Origin: an uncultured Vibrio sp.
Lineage (GTDB): Bacteria > Pseudomonadota > Gammaproteobacteria > Enterobacterales > Vibrionaceae
Direction: 5' to 3'
Length of the DNA: 64,000 nucleotides
NCBI RefSeq assembly: GCF_963675395.1
Contig: NZ_OY776222.1
Location: forward strand, 372,001-436,000
Positions 53,349-61,857 of this stretch are shown piece after piece. The position numbers and the translations under genes are program-made. The notes under the pieces are model-generated. The model saw nothing but the letters and a program-made list of their open reading frames with translations. It did not search any database and was not told the DNA's origin. Numbering within the stretch: position 1 is the stretch's first letter; each line of letters opens with the position of its first letter.

Positions 53349-54764
53349 TTACTTGAGTTTCACGCTGTATGAGATAAGAACTTTCAGGTCGTTACGATCG
53401 TTCTTATGCACAATGTCGTCGCCACGGAACTGAGCGCGGTAAGTACGAATGTTCAAACCTTCTAGCGCACCGTCTAGGAATTTGTAGCCTACGTGCCAGT
53501 CAAATGAAGTCATTGAACCATCGTATTCTTCCGCGTCTTTGCTAGAGCGAACGTTTGTTGCGTAGTTACCGCCAACACTCGCAGTTAGTTCAGGTAGACC
53601 CCAATCCGCAAAGTTGTAGTTCACTGCCAGTTTCGCCGCGCGCGCACCATCCACGTTGTAGTCTTCTAGCTGAGAAGTCGCCTGCATGAAGTTACGGTTG
53701 TCTGAGTTCGCCCAAGGCGTTAAACGGAAGTTGTAAGTCAGGTCTTGGCCACGAGTATCGGTGTCACTCAAGCCAGCGATCCAGGTGAAACCACCATGTT
53801 TAAGGTTAGCGCCTAAGCCGTAGTAGCTTTGCGCTTTTGGATCTTTCACGTTTGGATTCAGATCGCTTTCTTCAGCAATAGAGCCGTGGTAGAAGGCGGT
53901 TAGACCCAAATCTGCACCGCCTAAATCAAAACCGTACTTACCCAGTGCTTGCCAGTTTGTGCGGTAATCTTTACCGACACCGTAACCAAGGTCGATTTGA
54001 CCGCCACCGAATTTGTAGATCGCACCTACCGTTTGGATATGATCAATGATCGTATTAGTCGTATCAGAACCTGATTTTTGATTTTGATGCCACTTAGTGG
54101 TCATAGGTAGGAATTCTTTTTGCCAGTCGTTCTTGAATTCGTCAGCAATCGCGTAACCCAAAACCAAGTTACCAAAGTGTGCTTTTGCCTCTATACCACG
54201 GTAAGCATGTGGGTTAAGACCCCAGCTTGAACGGATAGTACCAATGTTGATACGAGTGTAACCGCCGCGTACAGCAAGACCGACATCTTCATCGCCAAAT
54301 TTTGCTTTCAATGCCGCGATTGTCAGTGCTGCATAAGACTTTTCACAACCCTTGCCGTCATAAGATGAGTTACCTTCACATTCGTGATCATAGTAAAGGA
54401 TCTCAGATATGCCTGTAGTGTCGCCCAGCTTCAGGTTGGTATTTGCCCACAAATCAAGGCCGATCGTATCTTTGAAGTAGCCTGATTTGTAATCCCAAGC
54501 CAATTGCAGAGTTTGGTTTTCGATGTTTGGTACCCAGTGACCATCTGCATTTTTATCTTCACGATCACGAATGTATAAGAAGGAGTGAATAGTAGATGTT
54601 GAACTATCGTAAAACGCTTGTTTCGCTTGTGCTGCTAAATCAACCGCTGCTGCACTCTCGTTAAGTACGTCCGTCGGATCCGTATCATTTGCTAATACCG
54701 AGCCAGAGACTAGCACCGCAATAATAGAGGCACTAACCATAGAGAGATTGGTTCTATTTTTCAT
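53349..54764 (-). CDS. OprD-family outer-membrane porin
   Basis: Barrel protein of 471 residues. The signal peptide MKNRTNLSMVSASIIAVLVS ends near SVLAN. The mature part matches the OprD/chitoporin group: a region after residue 45 with STIHSFLYIRDRED, QLAWDYKSGYFKDTIGLDLW, and late YNFADWGLPELTASVGG and GLNIRTYRAQFRG repeats. OprD-family porins conduct amino acids, aromatic acids or chito-oligosaccharides. Position and a KdgR-like site 70 bases upstream suggest charged oligosaccharides. The start is set at 54764; two earlier in-frame ATGs are possible. Confidence 0.85.
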   Translation of the reverse strand: MKNRTNLSMVSASIIAVLVSGSVLANDTDPTDVLNESAAAVDLAAQAKQAFYDSSTSTIHSFLYIRDREDKNADGHWVPNIENQTLQLAWDYKSGYFKDTIGLDLWANTNLKLGDTTGISEILYYDHECEGNSSYDGKGCEKSYAALTIAALKAKFGDEDVGLAVRGGYTRINIGTIRSSWGLNPHAYRGIEAKAHFGNLVLGYAIADEFKNDWQKEFLPMTTKWHQNQKSGSDTTNTIIDHIQTVGAIYKFGGGQIDLGYGVGKDYRTNWQALGKYGFDLGGADLGLTAFYHGSIAEESDLNPNVKDPKAQSYYGLGANLKHGGFTWIAGLSDTDTRGQDLTYNFRLTPWANSDNRNFMQATSQLEDYNVDGARAAKLAVNYNFADWGLPELTASVGGNYATNVRSSKDAEEYDGSMTSFDWHVGYKFLDGALEGLNIRTYRAQFRGDDIVHKNDRNDLKVLISYSVKLK

Positions 54765-54833
54765 ATCCATGCTTTCCATTTGTTTGTTTTGATTTATTGT
54801 TCTAATAATATACAAAAAGAATGATTTTTAAAC

Positions 54834-54848
54834 AGAAACATTGTTTTA
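54834..54848. promoter_or_regulatory. KdgR-like operator, OprD porin gene
   Basis: AGAAACATTGTTTTA, one mismatch to TGAAAYRNYRTTTYA and the copy closest to the enterobacterial KdgR core AAACATTGTTT. It is 70 bases upstream of the porin start. Confidence 0.6.
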
Positions 54849-55005
54849 TAAATTAAAAATAAGATCATCATCAAAGTTAAAATAATATTTCATGAATTAG
54901 TGTGACGTAGAAAGAATAAACAATGTGAATGCAAAATGTGCTATGAGAAACCGATTGCAAATCGTCTATAGATGGATGGGATGTTCGGTACTTTTGGAAG
55001 GAGAG

Positions 55006-56051
55006 GGCTTTGCTTAATTCAGAGATAAGACATACCTACCCCATTATGGTTGATTTTCAAACGATATACTGAATTTCAGGCATACCAAGCCCTTTAAGCT
55101 TGTTTAGCGCTTTAATCATGGCGTAAGTTTCACCAACCTGAGCAGTGTAGTTTCTCAGGGTTAATCTCCCACCTAACAACTGTTTCACACAATACATGGC
55201 TGTTTCAGAAAGCGAACGCTTGTGATAACCGTACCGCTTCTCCCACTTCTTATTGGAGCCGTAGAGTTTTTGGCAACCCATCGTTAGGTTGCGAGGGTGT
55301 CCTTGCTCCCAGAAGGCTGCCCCTTCTCTTGGTGGGATCAGCGGAACAGTTCGCTTGACTCGTATAGCATCATGGTAATGCCTTGTGTCGTAAGCACTAT
55401 CACCAGATATTTCGAGGATTCGTCGGCGTGTTTGCTTGGGCAAGCTAGGAAGGACTTCTGCATCGGTGACATTAGATAAACTCAGCTCTGCTGCGACTAT
55501 TTCGTGGGAACTGGTATCGACGGCTAAATGCAAATTTCTCCAGACTCTACGCTTCCCGTACCATGCTTTTTGACTTTCCACTCCCCTTAGCCATATACCT
55601 TGAGGCCAGTGGCATCAATGGCTAGGTGTTGTATAGCCCCTCTGGTTTTAGTCTTAAATGAAATCTCAACGTCTTTAGCTCGACGGCTTATGCAGGTGTA
55701 ATGCGGACAAACAAGCGGGACGTTAGCCAGCTTAAATACTGAGTCTATAAAACCTTGCAGCGCTCTCAATGGCATAGAGAAAACTCGTTTACCATCAGTG
55801 CTGAAGTAATGGCTAAGTCGCTGAATCGGCGAGGTCTTCCACGATTGCCTCGTGTGTTTTTCTCCCACTCAGCTATCGCTTCCTCATCAATCCAAAAGGT
55901 CAGAGAACTACGGTTTATTAAGGCTTTATTGTACTGCTTCCAGTTACTTGTTTTGTAATGAGGCTTAGGCATTAGGCTACGACGATAAATGGATGTAACC
56001 GATCAGATCGTAGCGTCTTGAATTAGTTCCATTGATTTAAGCAACAAAGCC
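55006..56051 (-). mobile_element. IS5-family, IS903-group insertion sequence (inactive)
   Basis: About 1046 bases. The right end reads, inward, GGCTTTGTTGCTTAAATCAA; the left end reads GGCTTTGCTTAATTCA, the same with a two-base loss. Size and transposase match the IS903 group of IS5. No 9-bp target repeat is visible. It has the same orientation as the deleted copy at 31195-31442. Confidence 0.85.
55057..55972 (-). pseudogene. IS903-group transposase, interrupted
   Basis: Three pieces of one DDE transposase. The N-part (MPKPHYKTSNWKQYNKAL, then RGRPRRFSDLAITSALMV) shifts frame near 55780. The middle (KRVFSMPLRALQGFIDSVFK to HLAIDATGLKVYG, first catalytic Asp) ends at an in-frame TAA near 55587. 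After a further frameshift the C-part (GKRRVWRNLHLAVD, ISGDSAYDT with the second Asp, RYGYHKRSLSETAMY with the Glu) runs to the end at 55057. One nonsense codon and two frameshifts make it non-functional. Confidence 0.88.
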
Positions 56052-56124
56052 GTATGAGTTGTTAATAGGAGAGGTAAGTAGTGAGGGACAAGTTAATTGT
56101 TCAATTTTCTTTATTAAAAAAAAA

Positions 56125-56143
56125 AAGAGCCCCTAAGGGCTCT
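56125..56143 (-). terminator. Orphan minus-strand terminator
   Basis: AAGAGCCC-CTA-AGGGCTCTT with a run of at least ten T on the minus strand. No minus-strand gene lies just upstream of it (56144-56650), so it probably belongs to a gene removed or displaced next to the IS. Confidence 0.6.
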
Positions 56144-56441
56144 TGAAGTATGCAAACAGTATGTTAGGAAATATAAAGCTATATCTCATTTCAACAAGTA
56201 ACTACTTTCGTAGGGCCAATACCAGTCAAAATTTACCTAGAGTTATCAAAGGCTTTAAGTTTTTAATGCAGCTAACTTAACCTCATTCAAAACCATCATA
56301 TTTTCAATTACTCATATCCAATACCTTTGGGTTAAAACAATTAACCTGATACTGAATTTATATTTCATAAACTGTGATCAATTAATTTGTTAATTATCGT
56401 TCACAGTTAAATCTTATCACTATGGAGTGATAAATCAATTC

Positions 56442-56456
56442 TGAAACGATGTTTTA
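56442..56456. promoter_or_regulatory. KdgR-like operator, sulP-galE-galT (1)
   Basis: TGAAACGATGTTTTA, full match to TGAAAYRNYRTTTYA, 199 bases before sulP. Confidence 0.65.
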
Positions 56457-56496
56457 CAATCCGTGTCACACATTTGAAATTAATGAAAAATAAAAA

Positions 56497-56511
56497 TGAA
56501 ATGACGTTTCA
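56497..56511. promoter_or_regulatory. KdgR-like operator, sulP-galE-galT (2)
   Basis: TGAAATGACGTTTCA, full match and the most symmetric copy in the window. It lies 55 bases from the first, about five helical turns, so dimers could sit on the same face. Confidence 0.68.
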
Positions 56512-56654
56512 ATAAATCTTGATTGAGTGGGAGTGATTGTTTATAGTTTTTGTGTTCATTTTGCTGCTGTATGAATTTTTGGTTTTTGGGTGAGTACAGG
56601 AAAGCGAGATGATCATCTTCCCTCCATAAATCGACTGTTGTTAGAGGAATCGTG

Positions 56655-58280
56655 ATGCGCGCTGTTGAACATCGCAAGTTGTCCCTTCTGTTTCCGTTTT
56701 TAAAGTGGTCTTCAAAGGTAAACTCTCAAACCCTTAAAGCGGATGTTTTAGCCGGACTTACAGGGGCGATTATCGTGCTCCCCCAAGGCATTGCTTATGC
56801 CATGATTGCAGGTTTGCCACCTGAGTTCGGTCTGTATACTGCAATTATCCCTGCTATTTTGGCATCACTGTTTGGCTCATCGCATCATTTGATTTCGGGC
56901 CCAACAGCGGCACTTTCGGTGATTGTTTTTACCACCATAAGCCAGTTCGCTGATCCAGGAACGCCTATCTATATTCAGCTCTGCTTTACCTTGACCCTGT
57001 GCGCAGGGATCATTCAATTGCTTTTCGGACTCTTGCGTTTTGGCGCTGTGGTCAACTTCGTTTCCCACTCAGTGGTGCTTGGGTTCACTCTTGGGGCGGC
57101 TATTGTTATCGGAGTCAGCCAGCTAAAACATGTATTGGGTTTGCAATACGACTCAGGTGAAACGGCGATTGAAAATATTAGTTTGCTTGTCAGCAATATC
57201 AATGCGCTAAATGGTAAAGAGTTATTGGTGGGGGTTATTACCATCGCTGTTTGTGTGTTGTGTAAACGCCTTTGGCCCAAACTACCTCATATGTTATTGG
57301 CAACCTTGGTAGCGATGGGGTTTGCGACTTGGATGAATCACGCCGGTAACGAGGTATTGATGGTTAGCCAAGTCAGCAGTAACTATTTAAGCCTGTCTTC
57401 TCCTTTTGTGGGTGTTAGCCACCTATCTGCCATGCTTGACGGTGTTTTTGCTGTCGCGATGCTGGGGCTGGTAGAAGCGATTTCAATTAGTCGTTCGGTC
57501 GCGATGAAATCTCGCCAACAGCTTGATAGTAACCAAGAGTTTATCGGCCAGGGGATCTCAAATATTGTTGGCTCATTTTTCTCTTGTTATGTCTCCTCGG
57601 GGTCTTTCACCCGTAGTGGCGTCAATTACAGTAGTGGTGCGCAAACACCACTAGCGGCCGTGTTTGCTGGCTTATTTTTATTGATCATTATGGTTCTGTT
57701 TGCTCCGTATGCAGCCTATATACCGATTGCAGGTATGGGCGGCTTGTTGCTGGTTGTCGCTTGGAACCTGGTGGATGTTCATCACATTAAAGTGATTGCA
57801 AAACATGATGGTAAAGAAATCTTTATTTTGGTATTGACCAGTTTATCTGCGATTTTTCTTCACCTTGAACTTTCTATTTATGTTGGCGTTGCTGCCTCTC
57901 TCTTCTTCTATCTGCGCAGAACGTCGCGTCCCACTATCGAGTTGCTTAATTGCGATGAGCTGAATATTGATGATCAGCAAGATATCGCGGTGATCCGCAT
58001 CAACGGCTCGATTTTCTTTGGTTGCGTTCAATACCTCCATCAAGAGTTGCAGAAAATCAGTTCTAAGCAATTGATTATTTTAGGAAGAGGGATCAACTTC
58101 ATTGATCATCTCGGAGTCCAGATGCTCGATGATTATGTATCAACCAGTGGGCGGAGCATCTATTTCTGTCGCTTTAAAGCTAACGCCAAAGCATCACTGT
58201 TAAATGGTGCAACGTCGGTTCGAGAAGAGCAGTTTTCAGACCGATTGACGCCATTGTTAAAGCTAATTTGTAAGAGGTAA
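56655..58280 (+). CDS. SulP-family anion transporter with STAS domain
   Basis: Inner-membrane protein of 541 residues. The SulP signature region LTGAIIVLPQGIAYAMIAGLPPEFGLYTA lies near residues 34-62, followed by about ten hydrophobic segments. A C-terminal cytoplasmic STAS domain (about 430-535) contains VIRINGSIFFGCVQYL and FIDHLGVQMLDDY. SulP proteins carry sulfate, bicarbonate or organic anions. Here it is in the operator-sharing set with two sulfatases, so handling the sulfate freed in the cytoplasm is a fitting role, though direction is not shown by sequence. The ATG at 56655 follows AGAGGAAT; a GTG one codon earlier is possible. galE follows after 3 bases. Confidence 0.85.
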   Translation: MRAVEHRKLSLLFPFLKWSSKVNSQTLKADVLAGLTGAIIVLPQGIAYAMIAGLPPEFGLYTAIIPAILASLFGSSHHLISGPTAALSVIVFTTISQFADPGTPIYIQLCFTLTLCAGIIQLLFGLLRFGAVVNFVSHSVVLGFTLGAAIVIGVSQLKHVLGLQYDSGETAIENISLLVSNINALNGKELLVGVITIAVCVLCKRLWPKLPHMLLATLVAMGFATWMNHAGNEVLMVSQVSSNYLSLSSPFVGVSHLSAMLDGVFAVAMLGLVEAISISRSVAMKSRQQLDSNQEFIGQGISNIVGSFFSCYVSSGSFTRSGVNYSSGAQTPLAAVFAGLFLLIIMVLFAPYAAYIPIAGMGGLLLVVAWNLVDVHHIKVIAKHDGKEIFILVLTSLSAIFLHLELSIYVGVAASLFFYLRRTSRPTIELLNCDELNIDDQQDIAVIRINGSIFFGCVQYLHQELQKISSKQLIILGRGINFIDHLGVQMLDDYVSTSGRSIYFCRFKANAKASLLNGATSVREEQFSDRLTPLLKLICKR

Positions 58281-58283
58281 TTC

Positions 58284-59300
58284 ATGAAAGTATTAGTGAC
58301 GGGTGGCTGCGGCTATATCGGCAGTCATGCTTGTGTCGCATTGGCTGAAGCAGGGCATGAGCCGATTGTGCTAGATAACTTCAGCAACAGTAACCCTAAG
58401 GCCGTGGTTCGTATTGAGAAATTGATTGGGCGTCCATTGGTTGTCTATCAGGGGGACATTCGTGATCGTCTCGCGCTTGATTGCATTTTCGAACAGCACA
58501 ATATCGGCGCGGTAATGCATTTCGCTGGGTTAAAAGCCGTCGGCGAATCGGTGGCGAAACCGCTCGAGTATTACGACAACAATGTCACAGGAACGCTGAA
58601 TTTACTGGCTGCGATGAGAGCCGCACATATTTACCGCTTGATCTTCAGTTCATCGGCTACGGTATATGGCGATCCTCTAACGGTTCCTATTTCTGAAGCT
58701 GCTCCAACCGGCGCGACGACTAACCCATATGGCACCAGTAAACATATGGTTGAAAGTTGTTTAAGAGATTTCTCCACCGCGAACCCGGACTGGAGCATCA
58801 CTCTGTTACGTTACTTCAACCCCATCGGTGCGCACCCTAGCGGTTTAATTGGTGAAGATCCAACTGGCATTCCTAATAACCTGATGCCGTTTATTACTCA
58901 AGTGGCGATTGGACGACGCGATACCCTGTCTGTTTTTGGTAATGATTACCCAACGCCTGATGGCACAGGTGTGCGTGACTACATTCATGTGCAGGATCTC
59001 GTCGAAGGCCATGTGGCGGCACTGGAAGTGCGAGGTTACATCAGCGGGTTGCATGTCTATAACCTCGGAACGGGTAACGGTGTCAGCGTTTTAGATATGG
59101 TTGCGGCGATGAATAAGGTGCTGGGTCGAGAGTTACCAGTACGCATCGAACCGCGAAGAGCGGGTGATATTGCTCAGTGTTTTGCCGAAGTGGATAAGGC
59201 TGAGAAAGAGCTTGGTTGGAGCGCGAATCACGATTTAATGGATATGGTTGAGCACAGTTGGAACTGGCAGCAGCGCAATCCGAATGGTTACCAATCTTAA
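58284..59300 (+). CDS. galE: UDP-glucose 4-epimerase
   Basis: Short-chain dehydrogenase-type epimerase of 338 residues. NAD-binding VTGGCGYIGSHACVALAEAG at the start, DIRD near residue 60, catalytic Ser in FSSSATVYGDP near 124 and the YxxxK pair in NPYGTSKHMVE near 149. Length is typical. It interconverts UDP-galactose and UDP-glucose. Here it lies between sulP (3-base gap) and galT (17-base gap) without galK, which suits galactose-1-phosphate made by the GH112 phosphorylase rather than by galactokinase. Confidence 0.94.
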   Translation: MKVLVTGGCGYIGSHACVALAEAGHEPIVLDNFSNSNPKAVVRIEKLIGRPLVVYQGDIRDRLALDCIFEQHNIGAVMHFAGLKAVGESVAKPLEYYDNNVTGTLNLLAAMRAAHIYRLIFSSSATVYGDPLTVPISEAAPTGATTNPYGTSKHMVESCLRDFSTANPDWSITLLRYFNPIGAHPSGLIGEDPTGIPNNLMPFITQVAIGRRDTLSVFGNDYPTPDGTGVRDYIHVQDLVEGHVAALEVRGYISGLHVYNLGTGNGVSVLDMVAAMNKVLGRELPVRIEPRRAGDIAQCFAEVDKAEKELGWSANHDLMDMVEHSWNWQQRNPNGYQS

Positions 59301-59317
59301 TTTTTTAAGGAAACATT

Positions 59318-60367
59318 ATGTCTCAATCATTTGATGTTGCAGAGCACCCTCACCGTCGTTTTAATCCCCTTACGGGTGAGTGGGTGCTGGTGTCGCCTCA
59401 TCGTGCGAAAAGACCGTGGCAGGGACAACAAGAAACACTCAATATTGAAAACCTGCCAAGTTATGACAATAACTGCTTTTTGTGCCCAACCAATAAGCGA
59501 ATCAGCGGTGATGTGAACCCAAATTATCAAGGCACTTTCGTTTTTAAGAACGACTTTGCTGCCCTCACTGAGCAAACCCCTGATTCACCGGTTAGTGATG
59601 ATCCTCTTTTTCAACTTCATAGTGCGAAAGGGGAAAGTCGAGTGATCTGTTTCTCGCCTGATCACAGCCGTACATTGCCAGAATTGAGCTTGGAAGAAAT
59701 TGGTCAAGTGATTACTACTTGGATGGAACAGACGCAAGAGCTTAGCCAGCGTTACCCTTGGGTTCAGGTATTTGAAAACAAGGGTGAAAGCATGGGGTGC
59801 TCTCAACCTCATCCACATGGTCAAATTTGGGCAAACAGCTTCGTGCCTACCTTGGTAGCAAAAAAAGACCAGCAGCAGCAGAACTATTTTGAACGATACC
59901 ATAGCCCTCTATTGCTGGATTATGTGCAGCGTGAAGTGACGTCTGGTGAACGTGTTGTTGTAGAAAGTGAATACTGGGTGGCATTGGTTCCTTACTGGGC
60001 GGCCTGGCCATTCGAAACACTGGTCTTGCCAAAAGTTAAGCTAAGCCGACTGACGGAAATGACTCCGGAGATCGAGGCTGATCTTGCTAAGACCATTAAA
60101 GTGTTAACCACTAAATACGACAATCTTTTTCAGTGTTCCTTCCCTTACTCAATGGGCTGGCATGGCGCACCGTTTATTGCAGGTAATCCAGACGCGTATT
60201 GGCAAGTACATGCGAGCTTTTTACCGCCACTACTGCGGAGTGCGACAGTACGAAAATTCATGGTGGGATACGAAATGCTAGCCGAGAGTCAGCGTGACTT
60301 AACGCCAGAGCAAGCGGCAGAACGTCTACGCAATGCGTCAGAGACTCACTACAAGCAACAAGATTAG
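59318..60367 (+). CDS. galT: Galactose-1-phosphate uridylyltransferase
   Basis: Enzyme of 349 residues with the HIT-superfamily active site [12 protein letters not shown] near residue 160, where the His between the two prolines carries the uridylyl group. Other motifs are the N-terminal [18 protein letters not shown] and the zinc-site [15 protein letters not shown]. It moves UMP from UDP-glucose to galactose-1-phosphate. It follows galE in the KdgR-like set and would use galactose-1-phosphate from GH112. Confidence 0.95.
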   Translation: MSQSFDVAEHPHRRFNPLTGEWVLVSPHRAKRPWQGQQETLNIENLPSYDNNCFLCPTNKRISGDVNPNYQGTFVFKNDFAALTEQTPDSPVSDDPLFQLHSAKGESRVICFSPDHSRTLPELSLEEIGQVITTWMEQTQELSQRYPWVQVFENKGESMGCSQPHPHGQIWANSFVPTLVAKKDQQQQNYFERYHSPLLLDYVQREVTSGERVVVESEYWVALVPYWAAWPFETLVLPKVKLSRLTEMTPEIEADLAKTIKVLTTKYDNLFQCSFPYSMGWHGAPFIAGNPDAYWQVHASFLPPLLRSATVRKFMVGYEMLAESQRDLTPEQAAERLRNASETHYKQQD

Positions 60368-60376
60368 CTGTGCGAA

Positions 60377-60403
60377 GTTCGGAGAAGAAACGCTTCTCCG
60401 AAC
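60377..60403 (+). terminator. Hairpin after galT
   Basis: GTTCGGAGAAG and CTTCTCCGAAC form a perfect 11-bp stem with a 5-base loop; the T-run is absent, so termination may be partial. Confidence 0.6.
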
Positions 60404-60498
60404 GGTTAAATCATGAAGGTGGATGGCGGTTGACGAGTTTGACCATTCGCTGTAACAGGAAGCTGACAATCAGCTTTTTTTGAAATTAACATTTAAAA

Positions 60499-60513
60499 TG
60501 AAATGATGTTTTA
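60499..60513. promoter_or_regulatory. KdgR-like operator, GH88-GH112 operon
   Basis: TGAAATGATGTTTTA, full match to the 15-mer consensus, 108 bases upstream of the GH88 start. Confidence 0.65.
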
Positions 60514-60621
60514 AAAATGTGAGCGGGCTTTGCGTTTATAGAAAAGCATCACTGTAAACTATAGATATATCATTGAGCATAACCCTCAGTTTGCATTACA
60601 AAGTTTTAAGAGATTTTCGGT

Positions 60622-61791
60622 ATGAGTGAAACGATAACTTTGCGTCCGTTGCCAAGCACACTGGACGAAACAAAAGTGGTGAACCATCTATCTACGGTCG
60701 TAGAAGCGATTAAGCGTAATATTGCTAAAATTGGTGAGCGTAACCCAAAAATCGGTACTTCCGAACACCAATGGGATTACTGCGACCAGTTTGATTGGGT
60801 GTCGTCTTTTTGGACAGGCGAGTTATGGCTCTGCTATCAAATGACAGCCGATCAGCAATTTAAAAACAGCGCCAAGCTGCGCAAACAATATTTTGCCGAC
60901 ATGTTGCTTGATCCTTTCTGGTTAGATCACGACCTAGGATTCCAATACAGCTTAAGCTGCGTGGCCGATTACAAATTGACCGGCGATGAAGAGTCAAAAA
61001 TGATGGCAATTCGCGCCGCTGATCACCTCATCCATCGTTTCCGCAAGATTGGTGGTTACATTGTTGCGTGGAATGACACGCATCCGCTCGGCCCTGAAAT
61101 TACGCAAGGTAAATCTATCATCGATTCGCTGCAAAATACTGCGTTACTGTTTTGGGCGTCAAAAGTGACAGGTTCTCCCGTTTATGCGCAAGCGGCAACT
61201 CGACACAGCGAGACTCTGGCCAAGCATATTGTGCGTGATGATTACTCGACGTATCACTCATTTAACTTCCATCCGGTAACACAGGAGCCGATTAAAGGTG
61301 AGACGTTCCAAGGCTTCGCGGATGACTCCTGTTGGGCTCGCGGGCAGTCATGGGCCATTCATGGTTTCGCCCAAACTTATCTGTATACCCAAGACGAGAA
61401 ATTCCTAACGCTGGCGAAGAAGCTAGCCCGCTACGCCGTAGAGCAAATTACCGACGATGGCGTTCCAGTTTGGGATTACTCGCTACCAAGTAATGAAATT
61501 CAGTATAAAGATAGCTCCGCAGGCGCGATTACTGCCGCAGGATTACTGTTGATTTCTCAGTGTATTCAAGACCCAGAAGAAGCGAAGCAGTACCGCGATT
61601 GGGGCAACTTCTTGTTGCAAGGTCTGATGAATAGCTGTGATTTAACGGGCGATGAATCTGCACTTGGCTTGCTTGCGCATGGTGCCTCGTTTGTCAAAGT
61701 TGGCCTGTGCGACAACATGCTGCCGTACGGTGATTACTACTACCTAGAAGCTTTGATGCGCGCAAACGGTTATCAGAAGTTCTTCTGGTAA
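60622..61791 (+). CDS. GH88 unsaturated glucuronyl hydrolase
   Basis: Enzyme of 389 residues that hydrates the double bond of 4,5-unsaturated uronates at oligosaccharide ends made by polysaccharide lyases, freeing an unsaturated uronate and the next sugar. The two catalytic Asp are expected at Asp104 (LDHDLGFQYS) and Asp168 (SIIDSLQNTALLFWAS). FADDSCWARGQSWAIHGFAQ near residue 235 and KDSSAGAITAAGLLLIS near 295 are also family motifs. No signal peptide, so cytoplasmic. It is followed after 66 bases by GH112. Substrates of relatives include chondroitin, hyaluronan and heparin disaccharides. Confidence 0.9.
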   Translation: MSETITLRPLPSTLDETKVVNHLSTVVEAIKRNIAKIGERNPKIGTSEHQWDYCDQFDWVSSFWTGELWLCYQMTADQQFKNSAKLRKQYFADMLLDPFWLDHDLGFQYSLSCVADYKLTGDEESKMMAIRAADHLIHRFRKIGGYIVAWNDTHPLGPEITQGKSIIDSLQNTALLFWASKVTGSPVYAQAATRHSETLAKHIVRDDYSTYHSFNFHPVTQEPIKGETFQGFADDSCWARGQSWAIHGFAQTYLYTQDEKFLTLAKKLARYAVEQITDDGVPVWDYSLPSNEIQYKDSSAGAITAAGLLLISQCIQDPEEAKQYRDWGNFLLQGLMNSCDLTGDESALGLLAHGASFVKVGLCDNMLPYGDYYYLEALMRANGYQKFFW

Positions 61792-61812
61792 GCGAACTCG
61801 ATTATCTGTTCA

Positions 61813-61831
61813 GGGGGAGAACATTTCCCCC
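61813..61831 (+). other. Short hairpin between GH88 and GH112 genes
   Basis: GGGGGA-7 bases-TCCCCC in the 66-base gap. It may tune expression of the second gene. Confidence 0.45.
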
Positions 61832-61857
61832 TCTCTCCCAACTTTTTGGAGCCTATC

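Larger units (their letters stand above)
56144..56654. other. Upstream region of sulP-galE-galT
   Basis: About 510 AT-rich bases without a gene. It contains the two KdgR-like operators listed below and should hold the promoter of the sulP operon. Confidence 0.5.

Noticed and set aside
31195..56051. Composite transposon carrying the glycan region
   Set aside because: Neither IS copy has target duplications, the left copy is only a remnant, and the shared operators continue past the right copy.
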